Assembly (NCBI RefSeq): GCF_900215155.1
Contig: NZ_LT907980.1
Coordinates: forward strand, 868,001 to 932,000
Length of the DNA: 64,000 bases
DNA from: Marinobacter sp. LV10R510-11A
GTDB taxonomy: Bacteria > Pseudomonadota > Gammaproteobacteria > Pseudomonadales > Oleiphilaceae
Reading direction: 5' to 3'
This document shows, piece by piece, positions 35,945 to 45,229 of this stretch. The number at the start of each line of letters is the position of its first letter. Positions within the stretch are counted from its first letter, which is position 1. The notes below the pieces were generated by a model. The model was given only the letters and a program-made list of their open reading frames with translations. It did not search any database and was not told where the DNA came from. The translations under genes were made by a program, and so were the position numbers.

Positions 35945-37486
35945 ATGCCTGCGAAGAGGTTATCCATGCGTAAGATCAAAGAAGTCCTTCGCCTCAAATG
36001 GGAGCGAGGGCTAAGCAACCGACAGATTGCGGCGGCCTGCGGCGTCAGCCGCCCCACGGTAAGCGAGTATCTTCGGCGTTTAGCCGAAGCCGGTCTGAAC
36101 TGGCCATTGCCGGAGGATCTGGGGGAGGCTCGCCTAGAAAAAATGCTGTTTCCGCCACCCCCAGACTTGCCGGCTCAGGTCCGAGGCATACCGGACTGGA
36201 AGCAGATTCACGATGAACTGAAGGGTAAATACGTCACTCTGTTCCTGCTCTGGCAGGAGTACCGGCAGGCAAACCCAGAGGGGTATCAGTACAGCTGGTT
36301 CTGCGAGCGCTACCGGGCCTGGCAGGGCAAGCTGGATCTGGTGATGCGCCAGGACCATCGAGCGGGTGAGAAGCTGTTTGTGGACTACGCCGGCCAGACC
36401 GTGCCCGTCATTGACCGCACTACCGGAGAGATCCACGAGGCGCAGATCTTTGTGGCGGTTATGGGCGCTTCCAATTACACCTACGCCGAAGCCACCTGGA
36501 GCCAGAAGTTGCCAGACTGGATTGGCTCCCACATCCGAACCTTCGAATTCCTCATGGGAGTGCCTGAACTGGTGGTCCCCGACAACCTAAAATCCGGTGT
36601 GACCAAAGCTCACCGCTACGAGCCAGACCTCAACCCAACCTATCAGGACATGGCCGCCCATTACGGCGTGGCCGTTGTCCCTACACGGGTCCGAAAGCCC
36701 CGAGATAAAGCCAAGGTGGAAGGCGGTGTGCTGATCGTCGAACGCTGGATCCTGGCGGCGCTGCGCCACCGTCAGCACTTCTCCCTGGGGCAGCTCAATG
36801 CAACCCTCCGTGAGCTGCTGGAAAAGCTCAATCGTCGCCCCTTCCGAAAGCTGCCCGGCTGCCGGCGTGACCACTTCGAACAACTGGACAAGCCCGTTCT
36901 ACAGCCGCTACCGGCAGAGCCGTATGTCTACGCAGAGTGGAAGAAGGCACGGGTGAACATCGACTACCACGTGGCCATCGACGGGCACTACTACTCGGTA
37001 CCCTACACCCTGATCAAGAAGGAGGTGGAGGTCAGGATTACCCACAACACCATTGAGTGTTTTTACCGGGGCAACCGGATCGCCAGCCACCGTCGCTCTG
37101 ACCAGAAGGGGCGGCATACCACCATCTCCGCCCATATGCCCGAATCCCATCGGCAGGCGGGTGAGTGGTCGCCGGAACGGCTGATTGCCTGGGCGGCCAA
37201 GACCGGACCCGCGACGGAAAAGCTCATCCGCACCGCCTTGGGTGCCCGCAAACACCCACAGCAGGCCTACCGCTCCTGTCTGGGCATTCTCCGGCTGGGA
37301 AAGAGCTACGGCGAAGCACGACTGGAAGCCGCCTGCCAGCGCGCCCTGATGCTGGGAAGCTGCCGCTATAAAAGCATTGAATCCATCCTCAAACATCGCC
37401 TGGACCAGCAGCCCCTGGAAGAACAGCAAGAGCTGGCCTTACCCGATACCCACGACAATATCCGTGGCCCAGCCTACTACCACTGA
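35945..37486 (+). CDS. istA: IS21-family transposase IstA
   Basis: A 513-residue transposase: N-terminal helix-turn-helix ([20 protein letters not shown], about 20-39), the DDE integrase core with catalytic Asp in [10 protein letters not shown] (about 145), second Asp in [10 protein letters not shown] (about 215) and Glu in [17 protein letters not shown] (about 255), then a C-terminal Mu-type beta domain. It joins element ends to target DNA together with IstB. The gene appears intact. Confidence 0.95.
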   Translation: MPAKRLSMRKIKEVLRLKWERGLSNRQIAAACGVSRPTVSEYLRRLAEAGLNWPLPEDLGEARLEKMLFPPPPDLPAQVRGIPDWKQIHDELKGKYVTLFLLWQEYRQANPEGYQYSWFCERYRAWQGKLDLVMRQDHRAGEKLFVDYAGQTVPVIDRTTGEIHEAQIFVAVMGASNYTYAEATWSQKLPDWIGSHIRTFEFLMGVPELVVPDNLKSGVTKAHRYEPDLNPTYQDMAAHYGVAVVPTRVRKPRDKAKVEGGVLIVERWILAALRHRQHFSLGQLNATLRELLEKLNRRPFRKLPGCRRDHFEQLDKPVLQPLPAEPYVYAEWKKARVNIDYHVAIDGHYYSVPYTLIKKEVEVRITHNTIECFYRGNRIASHRRSDQKGRHTTISAHMPESHRQAGEWSPERLIAWAAKTGPATEKLIRTALGARKHPQQAYRSCLGILRLGKSYGEARLEAACQRALMLGSCRYKSIESILKHRLDQQPLEEQQELALPDTHDNIRGPAYYH

Positions 37487-37497
37487 GGGAACCTGAC

Positions 37498-38256
37498 ATG
37501 CTGAAACATCCGACTCTGGACAAACTCCATGCCCTCAAATTGACAGGCATGGCCGCCGCACTGGCTGATCAGTCAGCCACGCCTGACATCACAGAACTGA
37601 GCTTCGAGGAACGCCTTGGACTGCTGGTCGATCGGGAGATGACCGAACGAGATAACCGACGCCTGACCAGCCGGCTGCGCCGGGCTGGACTGCGACACAC
37701 CGCCGTTCTCGAAGACCTGGATTACCGGAACTCGCGCGGCCTGGATAAGGGATTAATCCAATCCCTGGCAAGCTGCCAATGGGTGAAGGAACACCTGAAT
37801 GTGCTCGTCACCGGCCCCACCGGCGTTGGCAAAACCTGGCTGGCCTGTGCCTTGGCGCACAAAGCTTGTCGGGAAGGCTACACCGCCCAGTACGTTCGTC
37901 TGACTCGGCTGCTACGAGAACTGACCATCGCCAAAGGAGATGGCCAGTACCCCAAGCTCCTGACTAACCTCGCCAAAGTGGATGTGCTGATCCTGGATGA
38001 CTGGGGACTCATGAAGCTGAGTGCAGAGAACCGAAGAGACTTGCTGGAAGTGCTGGAAGACCGTTACGGCCGTCGCTCCACCATCGCCACCAGCCAACTC
38101 CCTATCGAGGAATGGCATGACGTCATCGGTGACGCCACTCTGGCGGATGCCATTCTGGATCGGCTGGTTCACAACGCCTACAAGATCAATCTCAGGGGTG
38201 AATCCATGCGAAAACGGCAGGTAATCTTTATTCCGTCCAATAGGACAGAAGTCTAG
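37498..38256 (+). CDS. istB: IS21-family helper ATPase IstB
   Basis: A 252-residue AAA+ ATPase: N-terminal FERLG-type helix (SFEERLGLLVDREMTERDNR), Walker A TGPTGVGKTWLACALAH (about 100-116), Walker [10 protein letters not shown] (about 162). IstB oligomers select target DNA for IstA. It starts 12 bp after istA. The last dozen residues (QVIFIPSNRTEV) differ from the end of the other istB copies, because sequence at 38219 departs from the usual right-end region; a junction with foreign DNA lies there. Confidence 0.94.
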   Translation: MLKHPTLDKLHALKLTGMAAALADQSATPDITELSFEERLGLLVDREMTERDNRRLTSRLRRAGLRHTAVLEDLDYRNSRGLDKGLIQSLASCQWVKEHLNVLVTGPTGVGKTWLACALAHKACREGYTAQYVRLTRLLRELTIAKGDGQYPKLLTNLAKVDVLILDDWGLMKLSAENRRDLLEVLEDRYGRRSTIATSQLPIEEWHDVIGDATLADAILDRLVHNAYKINLRGESMRKRQVIFIPSNRTEV

Positions 38257-38260
38257 CCAG

Positions 38261-38279
38261 CCGGGGCATTGAGCCCCGG
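38261..38279. terminator. Short hairpin after istB
   Basis: A 7-bp CCGGGGC/GCCCCGG stem 5 bp behind the istB stop with no T-tract; possibly a terminator or end-structure of the joined segment. Confidence 0.35.
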
Positions 38280-38338
38280 TGGTGTTCGGAATGTGCCATG
38301 AAGGGGCATCAGTCACCTCAAATCTCAGGCAATAAAAA

Positions 38339-38356
38339 GCCCTCACGAAGAGGGCT
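38339..38356 (-). terminator. Terminator of PEP-CTERM gene (minus strand)
   Basis: A 7-bp stem AGCCCTC/GAGGGCT with a 4-nt loop, followed on the minus strand by TTTTTATT, about 20 bp behind the stop at 38376. Confidence 0.75.
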
Positions 38357-38375
38357 AATCACTGTTCTTTTTTGC

Positions 38376-39134
38376 TTACGCTTTCTTGCGCCTGGACCAG
38401 CCAAGGCCAGCGAGTCCGAGGCCAAACAAGGCGAGGGTAGAAGGTTCTGGAACTTCAGTAGAGCTTGTGTTCAGCGCTACATAGGTGATGTCGGGGTCAA
38501 AATCACCTGCACCGAAGGCAGAGGACACGCCAAAATCTGATGCTTGGCTAAAAAGCACGCTCTCGATGATCAACTCCCTTACTAAACTGTCTGACGTAAT
38601 CCCGAAATCAAGTGCGCTAAATGTCGTGGCTGCCGCCCCTGCTACACTCGTATCAGCGTTGCCAACTGGCGCATACAATTCGAAGCTGCTAGCCGTGCGA
38701 TACTGGCGGGTTGTAGACGAACCGTCATCAAGCAGTAACTGTGCGGTAAACACCTCTGCAAAAGGACCAGCTGGATCAAACCCACCATTCTCAAACACAG
38801 TAAAGTTGGAGAATGTGAAAGGGGTCTCCCCAAACTTAAGCGTTACGCGACCGACTTCTTTATCATTGCCAATAGCAGCAAAAAATGCTTGTGTCCCAGC
38901 CTTGCCTGCTAAAAATTCATCGGAAGCCGCAAGCGAGCCCACTGACTTATTGTTGTCACCAAAGGTGTCACGTGCGCCCGATCCGAAAAGACTCGTTTTG
39001 CCACTCAGAACCGCGGAAGTCGGGCCGTTGTTCGAATCAAAGGTAACGTCAGCGAAGGTAATAACGGATGCAAACGCCGAAGAGCTGACAAACGACATCG
39101 CAAGAACCGCACCAAATAAGTTAGAAGTTTTCAT
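38376..39134 (-). CDS. PEP-CTERM sorting domain protein, inside IS21 element
   Basis: A 252-residue exported protein: signal peptide (residues 1-22, cleavage near AFA), a beta-rich Gly/Ser/Thr-rich body, and a C-terminal PEP-CTERM tripartite sorting signal: VPEPST, hydrophobic LALFGLGLAGLGW, then basic SRRKKA. Such proteins are recognised by the EpsH/XrtA exosortase and linked to exopolysaccharide and floc formation. It has its own terminator and sits on the opposite strand to istAB, so it looks like a complete cargo gene carried inside the element. The exosortase is not in this window. Confidence 0.88.
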   Translation of the reverse strand: MKTSNLFGAVLAMSFVSSSAFASVITFADVTFDSNNGPTSAVLSGKTSLFGSGARDTFGDNNKSVGSLAASDEFLAGKAGTQAFFAAIGNDKEVGRVTLKFGETPFTFSNFTVFENGGFDPAGPFAEVFTAQLLLDDGSSTTRQYRTASSFELYAPVGNADTSVAGAAATTFSALDFGITSDSLVRELIIESVLFSQASDFGVSSAFGAGDFDPDITYVALNTSSTEVPEPSTLALFGLGLAGLGWSRRKKA

Positions 39135-39607
39135 ATTTTACCCCAAATAGTTTTAAATTAAGCCTATGTCAGAATGCATAATTTAAGCCAACATAAATTA
39201 AACGATATAATTCAATTATTTAGTGAGATTATCTTAAAGTTATAATATCTAACTGTTAAATTACCTGACACTCGCTTAATGTCCGCAGTGAAATATGGCC
39301 TTAAATGCGTGAAATGGCGACTTCGAGTGCCAAACTGAGGCATAAATACTATTTTTATCAGAGTGAAACCCATTATCCTGGTTAAAATAGTTAGGCTCTG
39401 ATGGTTGTAAAAAACTGACACCAAATGCGACGGCTGAAAATGGCACTTTCGGATATTACAGCTCCAATCTGACGTCCAGAAGCTAACGAAGCGAAGTAGT
39501 CCAGTGTAAAAAAATTGACACCGGTTGAAGGTCGCAAAAGTAGTTTAACGGACATATAGCTGGAGCCAATCTCAGCTCAAGTATCTGGGTCGTGGCGCAG
39601 GTCCTAA
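39135..39607. other. Gene-free AT-rich stretch upstream of PEP-CTERM gene
   Basis: No coding frame is convincing. Two near-identical short motifs, TAAAAAACTGACACC (about 39407) and TAAAAAAATTGACACC (about 39507), lie 100 bp apart and resemble ends of another small element. The PEP-CTERM promoter must lie here. Confidence 0.4.
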
Positions 39608-39970
39608 ATGTACGCCTACTTTTGGACGCTTGCCGGGAAGGCTACACCGCTCAGTACATTCGCCTACCTCAAACTCCTGACCAACCTCGCCAAAGTCGAT
39701 GTGCTGATCCTGGATGACTGGGGTCTTATGAAACTGAGTGCAGAGAACCGAAGAGACTTGATGGAAGTGCTGGAAGACCGTTACGGCCGTCGCTCCACCA
39801 TCGCCACCAGCCAACTCCCTATCGAGGAATGGCACGACGTCATCGGTGACGCCACTCTGGCGGATGCCATTCTGGATCGGCTGGTTCACAACGCCTACAA
39901 GATCAATCTCAGGGGTGAATCCATGCGAAAACGACAAGCAAAGTTGACGGGCACCACAGCTTCGGAGTAA
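39608..39970 (+). pseudogene. Partial second copy of istB (internal deletion)
   Basis: From 39660 to 39945 the DNA is almost identical to istB 37960-38218. At the 5' end, CGGGAAGGCTACACCGC aligns to 37868, but about 60 bp equivalent to 37900-37960 are missing. It keeps the normal IstB end ([14 protein letters not shown]) and leads into the element right end at 40074. The Walker A part is gone, so it cannot work. Confidence 0.85.
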
Positions 39971-40081
39971 CAATGAAATCCCCGCGTCGCTACGCTCCGA
40001 TGGGTGGCAGCCTTGCGCCGGTCCGGGTGGCAGGCTTCAGGTGGAATGGGTGGCAACCTTCAGCGGTTTACGCACTCCTGC

Positions 40082-40509
40082 TTCATTATGGTGATTTTTG
40101 GCAACGAAAGACGCCTTTGTACTACGAGAACTATAAGTTCGATGAATGGAAGTCCATCATTCGAGGATCGCCCATTTCAGGAAAACCTCGAAACGATATC
40201 TTTCGCCGTTTTTTGAACGATCTTATTGACTCGGGCACCGACGTTTCGACAGTCCTTGCCCTAAAGCGTGGGCATTACTCGCCAAACCAAAAAGCGCCAG
40301 ACCTGCGATCTCAGCTACTCTGGTACAACCACTTTTTGCATGAATCGATGTGGGGCCAAGGTAATTCAATAGCGATTGGTGACGGTAGTGAAAATGACCC
40401 AGATGAGGTGTTTCCGGAGAAGAAAGCGTTTAGAAACACCAAGGGCGACTTTAAAGGCGGCAACCCGGCGAAACTTTCTGAGATACTTCAGTTTTCCCCA
40501 CCACGCTAA
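40082..40509 (+). pseudogene. DUF262 protein, 3' part (continues 34100-35759)
   Basis: The frame beginning HYGDFWQRKTPLYYENYKF runs without stop to 40509 and fuses in phase with the upstream part once the element and one target repeat are removed (ELQSLL joined to LHYGDFW). The 142 residues end in GGNPAKLSEILQFSPPR. They contain SGKPRNDIFRRFLNDLIDSG and a LLWYNHFLHESMWGQGN segment with no HNH motif. The restored junction shows the insertion is fairly recent, because no frame damage has built up on either side. Confidence 0.85.
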
Positions 40510-40577
40510 AAATGGGGGGGGGTAACAGCAGCACTGGCCCATTTTCGCCCCGATGGGGCGAGCAAATACAAACCTGA

Positions 40578-41597
40578 TTAGCCGTTCATGACCTTGGCTG
40601 GGTCGATTCCCATTTCAATCAATTCCTGCTCTTGCTCTTGTATCCTTTTGCGCAGTCGGTCAGCCCTGGCTTTATTCAGTAACTCATCCAGTCTTTTCGA
40701 TTTGTCCTGCATTTCTTTTAAATCCTGATCCGCTTGCGTCCTCATTTCGTCGGAAGCGTTTTCGTGAGCATTGGACAAAATCGCCCGAGCTTTTTCTGAT
40801 ATCTCGTTCGGTGTCATCTTTTTTGGTTTTGATTTTTTTGGCGTCTCTTTTTTTATTGCTTCATGTCGTTCGACTTCGAGCGCTCCGATGGCAGTGTCCA
40901 GCTCCATGATGTTTTGGGTTGCCTGCTCCGCAGAAAGTGCCATCGTTAGTGCTTGCGGGTTGCCTGGATTTGTTATGCACATTAACGTCTGGCGTCGCTC
41001 GATCTTAAAGTCATGAATTTTATAATAAAGCTGTTCCGACTTTGGGAGATTCGCAATCAGCTCAACAATCTCAAGCTCCGCCGATTTTGCCTTTTGATTG
41101 TAGTGTGCAACTTTCTCGAGCTTCGTCATTGGAACCCGCCCGCGTGTGTTTTTTAGGGATTCGTTATAGTCTAAGTCTGGAACCGCCTCCGCATTTTCTG
41201 CCTTTCGTTTTTGCTGCCTGGCATACTTCAAGAGATAAACAATTCGATCATTGCCCCGCCGCCCCGCCTTGTCTCTGGCCTTGTGTTTTTCCAAATCCTT
41301 GGGGCTCTCAGGCTCCACGCTATCGACCTCGCATTGCTTAACATAGGCAGTCCATGAGCCATCCCAAACCGTCCGAGCCTTCTCCTGATGTTGTTTTAAA
41401 GACAGGGGAGGGCGTCCCATCTGCTCGTCTGATTCGTAAAACTGGACCCGCTTGCGCTCGATCTCGTCATCAAATTCTGATCCGAAGGTGTGAAGATATG
41501 CGCGATAATCACGAGCGGCCCGACTTTTTGATTTCTCAAGAACTGAAAGTTTCGGGCGTCCTTTCTGTCTTTTTCCGTCCGTCATATCTTGATCCAT
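40578..41597 (-). CDS. Coiled-coil protein with three GRP-type basic repeats, mobilisation region
   Basis: A 339-residue, highly charged helical protein. It has three repeats of a GRPxLSxxEK-like motif: GRPKLSVLEK (about 14), GRPPLSLKQHQEK (about 61) and GRVPMTKLEK (about 152), plus long coiled-coil stretches in the C-terminal half. The first resembles an AT-hook (KRQKGRPK), so DNA binding is possible. It is divergent from mobC and the relaxase, separated by the candidate oriT. I recognise no family; a role in replication or transfer is inferred from context. Confidence 0.65.
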   Translation of the reverse strand: MDQDMTDGKRQKGRPKLSVLEKSKSRAARDYRAYLHTFGSEFDDEIERKRVQFYESDEQMGRPPLSLKQHQEKARTVWDGSWTAYVKQCEVDSVEPESPKDLEKHKARDKAGRRGNDRIVYLLKYARQQKRKAENAEAVPDLDYNESLKNTRGRVPMTKLEKVAHYNQKAKSAELEIVELIANLPKSEQLYYKIHDFKIERRQTLMCITNPGNPQALTMALSAEQATQNIMELDTAIGALEVERHEAIKKETPKKSKPKKMTPNEISEKARAILSNAHENASDEMRTQADQDLKEMQDKSKRLDELLNKARADRLRKRIQEQEQELIEMGIDPAKVMNG

Positions 41598-41941
41598 TTA
41601 ATATTCTATAAATTCCAAATACGTCAATATTATAATTATAGATTAATTTATGGGTTTGTAAATATTAATATCGCACAAGTAAGCATCACACGACACTCTG
41701 CAAACCATGAACCAGCACCCTGCGACTTTAAAATCGCCCGCTGTATAGTGATGCTTTGCGCAATGAACAAAATACGCACCAGCCCGGCATGTATAACTTT
41801 GCAGCGGTAAAAGATTACCGAATTATAATATATATGCGAATATATATGTATGCCTTCAAAACTCTGGACCCCGAAAAGATCAGCAGAATAAGCACAGAGA
41901 TGAGGGCAATTAAAGAGTAAGAAAATGGAGCCAGCTATGTG

Positions 41942-41985
41942 TTCGAGAGCCTGGAAACCCCTCCCGGTGTTTGCAGGCTCTCGAA
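41942..41985. other. Candidate oriT: 12-bp perfect inverted repeat
   Basis: Arms TTCGAGAGCCTG (41942-41953) and CAGGCTCTCGAA (41974-41985), separated by 20 bp, lie about 80 bp upstream of the MobC-like gene in the 464-bp gap between divergent mobilisation genes. A second small hairpin AACCC-TTC-GGGTT follows at about 42001. Inverted repeats at this position are typical of oriT. The rest of the gap (41598-41940) is AT-rich, with no gene seen. Confidence 0.5.
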
Positions 41986-42061
41986 AACGCTGGATGCTCA
42001 AACCCTTCGGGTTCTGCGCTATCAATACAAAACCATATAATAAAAATAATAAAGGTGCATT

Positions 42062-42460
42062 ATGCAACCAATCAAGAAAGCAAATAAGCAAGTAAAGAAC
42101 AGGGGCGGACGCCCACCAAAAGCCCCAGAGGACCGAAAAACGGTTGTCATCAGGCTCCGCTTCACCCCAGCCCAGGCAGAGGGTATCAAGCAGCAAGCCA
42201 CCGACAAAGGCTTCAAATTCACTTCTAGGTATCTTTGCAGAGTGCTGAGCAACAGGAACGCCCAGACATCAATAACTCCAGGCGACTTGATGACCGTGTC
42301 AAAGCTGGCCCGCAACTCAAACGCAATAGTGGCGCACCTTGCAGCGGGGGAGAGCTATCCTCGCGAATGGGTCGATCAAGCAAAAATGACCGCGAAAATT
42401 GTCAACGAGCTAAACCAAAAAGTGAACAAATTGCTCGCAACAAAAGGACCCGCAAAATGA
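42062..42460 (+). CDS. MobC-like relaxosome accessory protein
   Basis: A 132-residue basic protein: GGRPPKAPEDRKTVVIRLRF start, a ribbon-helix-helix-like segment TPAQAEGIKQQATDKGF, and the MobC-type end with RNSNAIVAHLAAGESYPREW and VNELNQKVNKLL. Such proteins bind oriT and help the relaxase open it. The stop overlaps the relaxase ATG by 4 bp. Confidence 0.8.
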   Translation: MQPIKKANKQVKNRGGRPPKAPEDRKTVVIRLRFTPAQAEGIKQQATDKGFKFTSRYLCRVLSNRNAQTSITPGDLMTVSKLARNSNAIVAHLAAGESYPREWVDQAKMTAKIVNELNQKVNKLLATKGPAK

Positions 42461-43989
42461 TCCACAAAAAAAAGGAGTTCGACTCCAGCGCCTACGGGCG
42501 TCTGAATTACGCAGCAGGCGGAATAGGGCACGAGCACACGATTGAGAGTTTGGGCTTCATAAAAGGAACCATGACCTCTGACCTCAAATTCATCGACCAA
42601 CCAGCGCAAGCCCAAGAGCCCGAGCCGATGTTCATCATTGAAGGCATAGATGACATTCTGAACGCCATTCCAGAAGTTACTGCCAGCAGTGGCAGTTCGA
42701 GTGCCAACAGTGGCAATTCAAGTGTCACAAAAGGCAAAACCGCTGCCAGTGCCCCCGCAGTAGACTTCAGCGACTTAGATAATGAGTTCGAAGCCGCCGC
42801 AAGCATGCACTGCGGGAAAGGTGAGAAATTGTTCGGGCATTACATCATAAGCCTAGCCCCAGGCGAAACCCTAACCCCAGAGCAATGGGGTGAGGTCTTG
42901 AAGGAATATATGGATTCCATGGGCTATGACGAGTTTTGCAAATACTGCGGCTTCATTCATCGTGAGACCTCGTCCGAGCATCTGCACATCCTAACCTGCC
43001 GAGTTCAGCTCAAACCGGGCGGCCCTTTGGTCGATGGCAGCAACGACTATGCAAAAGGCATGGAAGCCATGCGCAAGCTTGAGAAAAGGTTTGGCCTGCA
43101 AATCGTCGCGAACCCAGAGGACTCATGGGGCGTTGACATCAAAAAAGAGCAATTCAAATACCTGGGCGGTAATCGCGAAGAGGCAAACGAAGCCATGCTG
43201 AATGGCCCACGGAAGGATTGGGCGGCGGTTATCCGGGCAAGGGTGAACGAGGCATGGGGCAAGCAAAAACCGCGCAATATGGGCGAGCTGGTGAGTGCTC
43301 TGCGGGCGGTAGGGGTTGACGTTAAAGTTCGAACAAACAAGGCTGGCGAGCCAGAGGGGATCAGCTATCAAGCCCATGGATCGAAGGCCTGGATATCTGG
43401 CTCAAAAGTGAAAGCGACCCGGCTGACATGGCGGAATCTTATCGAAAAGGAGGGCATCACCTACGATCTGCACAAGCACAACGCCGCCCTGGGTCTTCCA
43501 CCCGCTCCGGGTACTTTGGTTCGTGCTGATGCATTCCAGCCGATCAACCGGATCCAATTTGCAGCCCTCAAGCGCTCAAAAATCAAGGTCAGACTTTACA
43601 AGCGCGGCAAGGTTCACCATGTCCGGTTTGGGTTTGAGCAGTTGCTGAAAAGTGGAAAAGAGCGGCACGAGGAGATGATGCACGATCAAATGTTCAAGCT
43701 CGTCCGGGACCTTCTTGCGTTGCTATTTGGCACGGATAGAGGCTGGGCAGCTCCGGCAACTCAAACCCGAGACAACGAAGTCCCAGACGGCATGGATCTA
43801 ATTCAAGACGACACCGATCCGGATCAAGCCTGGACAATATTAGCGAGCGACAAGCCAGACAGGAAGGAATTGGAGAAGATCAAAATCGAGACGAGTGAAA
43901 TGATTCTGGCCGAACACGGCGAATGGATCAAACCAAAAATTTCGGGCGATGGCGATACTCTCGACAATGACATGGACCTCAATCTTTGA
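42457..43989 (+). CDS. Relaxase / mobilisation nuclease
   Basis: A 510-residue relaxase starting at ATG 42457 (MIHKKKEFDSSAYGRLNYAA). The nuclease domain shows GHYIISLAPGETLTPEQW (about 126) and the metal-binding HxH motif SSEHLHILTCRV (about 169); the N-terminal Tyr in SAYGRLNY is a candidate nicking residue. The MOBP-like type is my best guess. Residues 75-95 are a Ser/Asn-rich low-complexity linker (SSGSSSANSGNSSV). It would nick oriT and pilot single-stranded DNA into a conjugation channel supplied by another plasmid or ICE, since no transfer genes are present. Confidence 0.8.
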   Translation: MIHKKKEFDSSAYGRLNYAAGGIGHEHTIESLGFIKGTMTSDLKFIDQPAQAQEPEPMFIIEGIDDILNAIPEVTASSGSSSANSGNSSVTKGKTAASAPAVDFSDLDNEFEAAASMHCGKGEKLFGHYIISLAPGETLTPEQWGEVLKEYMDSMGYDEFCKYCGFIHRETSSEHLHILTCRVQLKPGGPLVDGSNDYAKGMEAMRKLEKRFGLQIVANPEDSWGVDIKKEQFKYLGGNREEANEAMLNGPRKDWAAVIRARVNEAWGKQKPRNMGELVSALRAVGVDVKVRTNKAGEPEGISYQAHGSKAWISGSKVKATRLTWRNLIEKEGITYDLHKHNAALGLPPAPGTLVRADAFQPINRIQFAALKRSKIKVRLYKRGKVHHVRFGFEQLLKSGKERHEEMMHDQMFKLVRDLLALLFGTDRGWAAPATQTRDNEVPDGMDLIQDDTDPDQAWTILASDKPDRKELEKIKIETSEMILAEHGEWIKPKISGDGDTLDNDMDLNL

Positions 43990-44342
43990 TCTGCAATTGG
44001 ACTGAATTTCCTGCGTTTGGACATGAACACTCCTTTGGCACAGTGTGCCTCTGTTTAGAAGTGTCCGCAGTAACGGGGTAGAACTCACGACAGCAAAAAG
44101 ATAATGCCTGTTGCTGAGGAGTATCCGCGCTTACGCTTAAGAGTCGAGTGGTAGGTAAATGGCAGGTCTCTCCCTGACCGGTCACACCACTATGCAGGTG
44201 TCGCGTTTGCCTGGCATCCCTGCCGGCGGTGAGCCTTAGTCATCCTGACCAAATGGCTCACAACCAGTGTACGGATTCTGTAAGGGTGCACTAGCGGCGA
44301 TCTCTGAAGGTCGCGTAAGAGAAAGCTTACGCTGGTTCGTTT
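43990..44342. other. No gene seen (353 bp between relaxase and yedK)
   Basis: No coding frame or clear repeat; scattered short inverted stretches only. It may include the boundary of the mobilisable element. Confidence 0.4.
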
Positions 44343-45023
44343 TCAACCGTTATCAGCTGTTATCTCTTCCCCCAGCTCTGTGGGCTCTAGGTCAACTGGT
44401 GACCTGATGGGCTCTACTGAGATTGGTTGCCTTACCTGAGTCTTGAGCAGATGCTGTAGTGGGTCCGTGTTTGTAAGATGAGGGTCTAGCCACATATCGA
44501 AGTCTTCCGACATCAGCATCAGCGGTATGCTTTTTGGGTGTATATGGCTGAATCTGGGGTGTGATGGCAGGGTAATAATCGTGTACGAGGGCACAACTTC
44601 GCCATCAAAATCCCAAAGCTCATATAGTCCCGCAAAGGCTATCGCGTTGTTGGTCGGGTGTATGTTGTAACACTGTTTATGTCCTTTCTCTCCGGTCCAT
44701 TCATGGAAACCGCTGGCCGGTATAATGGCTCGTTGTGAATGGAAGCGTTTTTTCCAAAGTGGACTGGTTCCAAGGCTTCCCGATCGGGCGTTGAAGGTGC
44801 TGTATTTTGCGGAAGGGCGGTATCCGGTGCCGTCAGGTTTGCGTTCTATCAAGAGTGACCAGATTGCATCTTCCAGGGTTCGGCCTTGATTGGTTTCGTA
44901 GACGATCTGACCTTTTGCGCCTGGAGCTATGTTGAGGCGGGTTTGTGCGCGAATGGGGATGCCCAGGATTTCCAGTAATCCTTGGACCAATGGATCGTCG
45001 ATTACGTTGTACCGTCCGCACAT
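44343..45023 (-). CDS. SOS response-associated peptidase (SRAP/HMCES, YedK family)
   Basis: A 226-residue SRAP protein: it starts MCGRYNVIDD, with the catalytic Cys2 that links covalently to abasic sites in single-stranded DNA. Asn in APGAKGQIV is shifted from the family NxxP motif. The PASGFHEWTG motif (Glu near 110) and the active-site His in LPSHPRFSHIHPKSIPLML (about 160) are present. It shields abasic sites from error-prone repair. A strong GGAGGTGAG site precedes the ATG. YedK genes are common on mobile elements. Confidence 0.9.
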   Translation of the reverse strand: MCGRYNVIDDPLVQGLLEILGIPIRAQTRLNIAPGAKGQIVYETNQGRTLEDAIWSLLIERKPDGTGYRPSAKYSTFNARSGSLGTSPLWKKRFHSQRAIIPASGFHEWTGEKGHKQCYNIHPTNNAIAFAGLYELWDFDGEVVPSYTIITLPSHPRFSHIHPKSIPLMLMSEDFDMWLDPHLTNTDPLQHLLKTQVRQPISVEPIRSPVDLEPTELGEEITADNG

Positions 45024-45229
45024 ACCTCACCTCCTTTATCTGCCCCGTTCTGGCTGATCTCCTTCTTGAAGATATTCGTCTGTACAGCGTTCTGCTGAAC
45101 CGAAGAATTCATCCTCGAAACCATCGAGCGGCCTTTTGAAATTTTTTACAGATCCCCTCAGCTTTTCCAGAGGCTCCAGTTCCTTCGGGAGCGGTTCTGT
45201 CAATTCATCCTGATACGCTTTCGTGGCAT

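Larger units (their letters stand above)
35760..40074 (+). mobile_element. IS21-family element with extra internal cargo, 4315 bp
   Basis: The ends are inverted: TGCGTA at 35760 and TACGCA at 40069-40074, each followed inwards by GGTTGCCAC-type repeats (TGCCACCCATTCCAC blocks near both ends). A 7-bp direct repeat CTCCTGC flanks it (35753-35759 and 40075-40081). It holds intact istA and istB, a reverse-strand PEP-CTERM gene, and a second partial istB before the right end. IS21 elements are normally about 2.5 kb, so about 1.8 kb is additional. It may be a transposed composite, or an element that gained DNA after insertion. Confidence 0.85.

Noticed and set aside
39400..39530. TAAAAAACTGACACC-type motifs as a new small insertion sequence
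   Set aside because: The two copies are direct, not inverted, and no transposase or target repeat goes with them.
42670..42760. Possible repeat array in the relaxase gene (GCCAGCAGTGGCAGTTCGAG type)
   Set aside because: These repeats code for a short Ser/Asn linker within the relaxase; there are no CRISPR-like spacers, and no CRISPR array is seen anywhere in the window.
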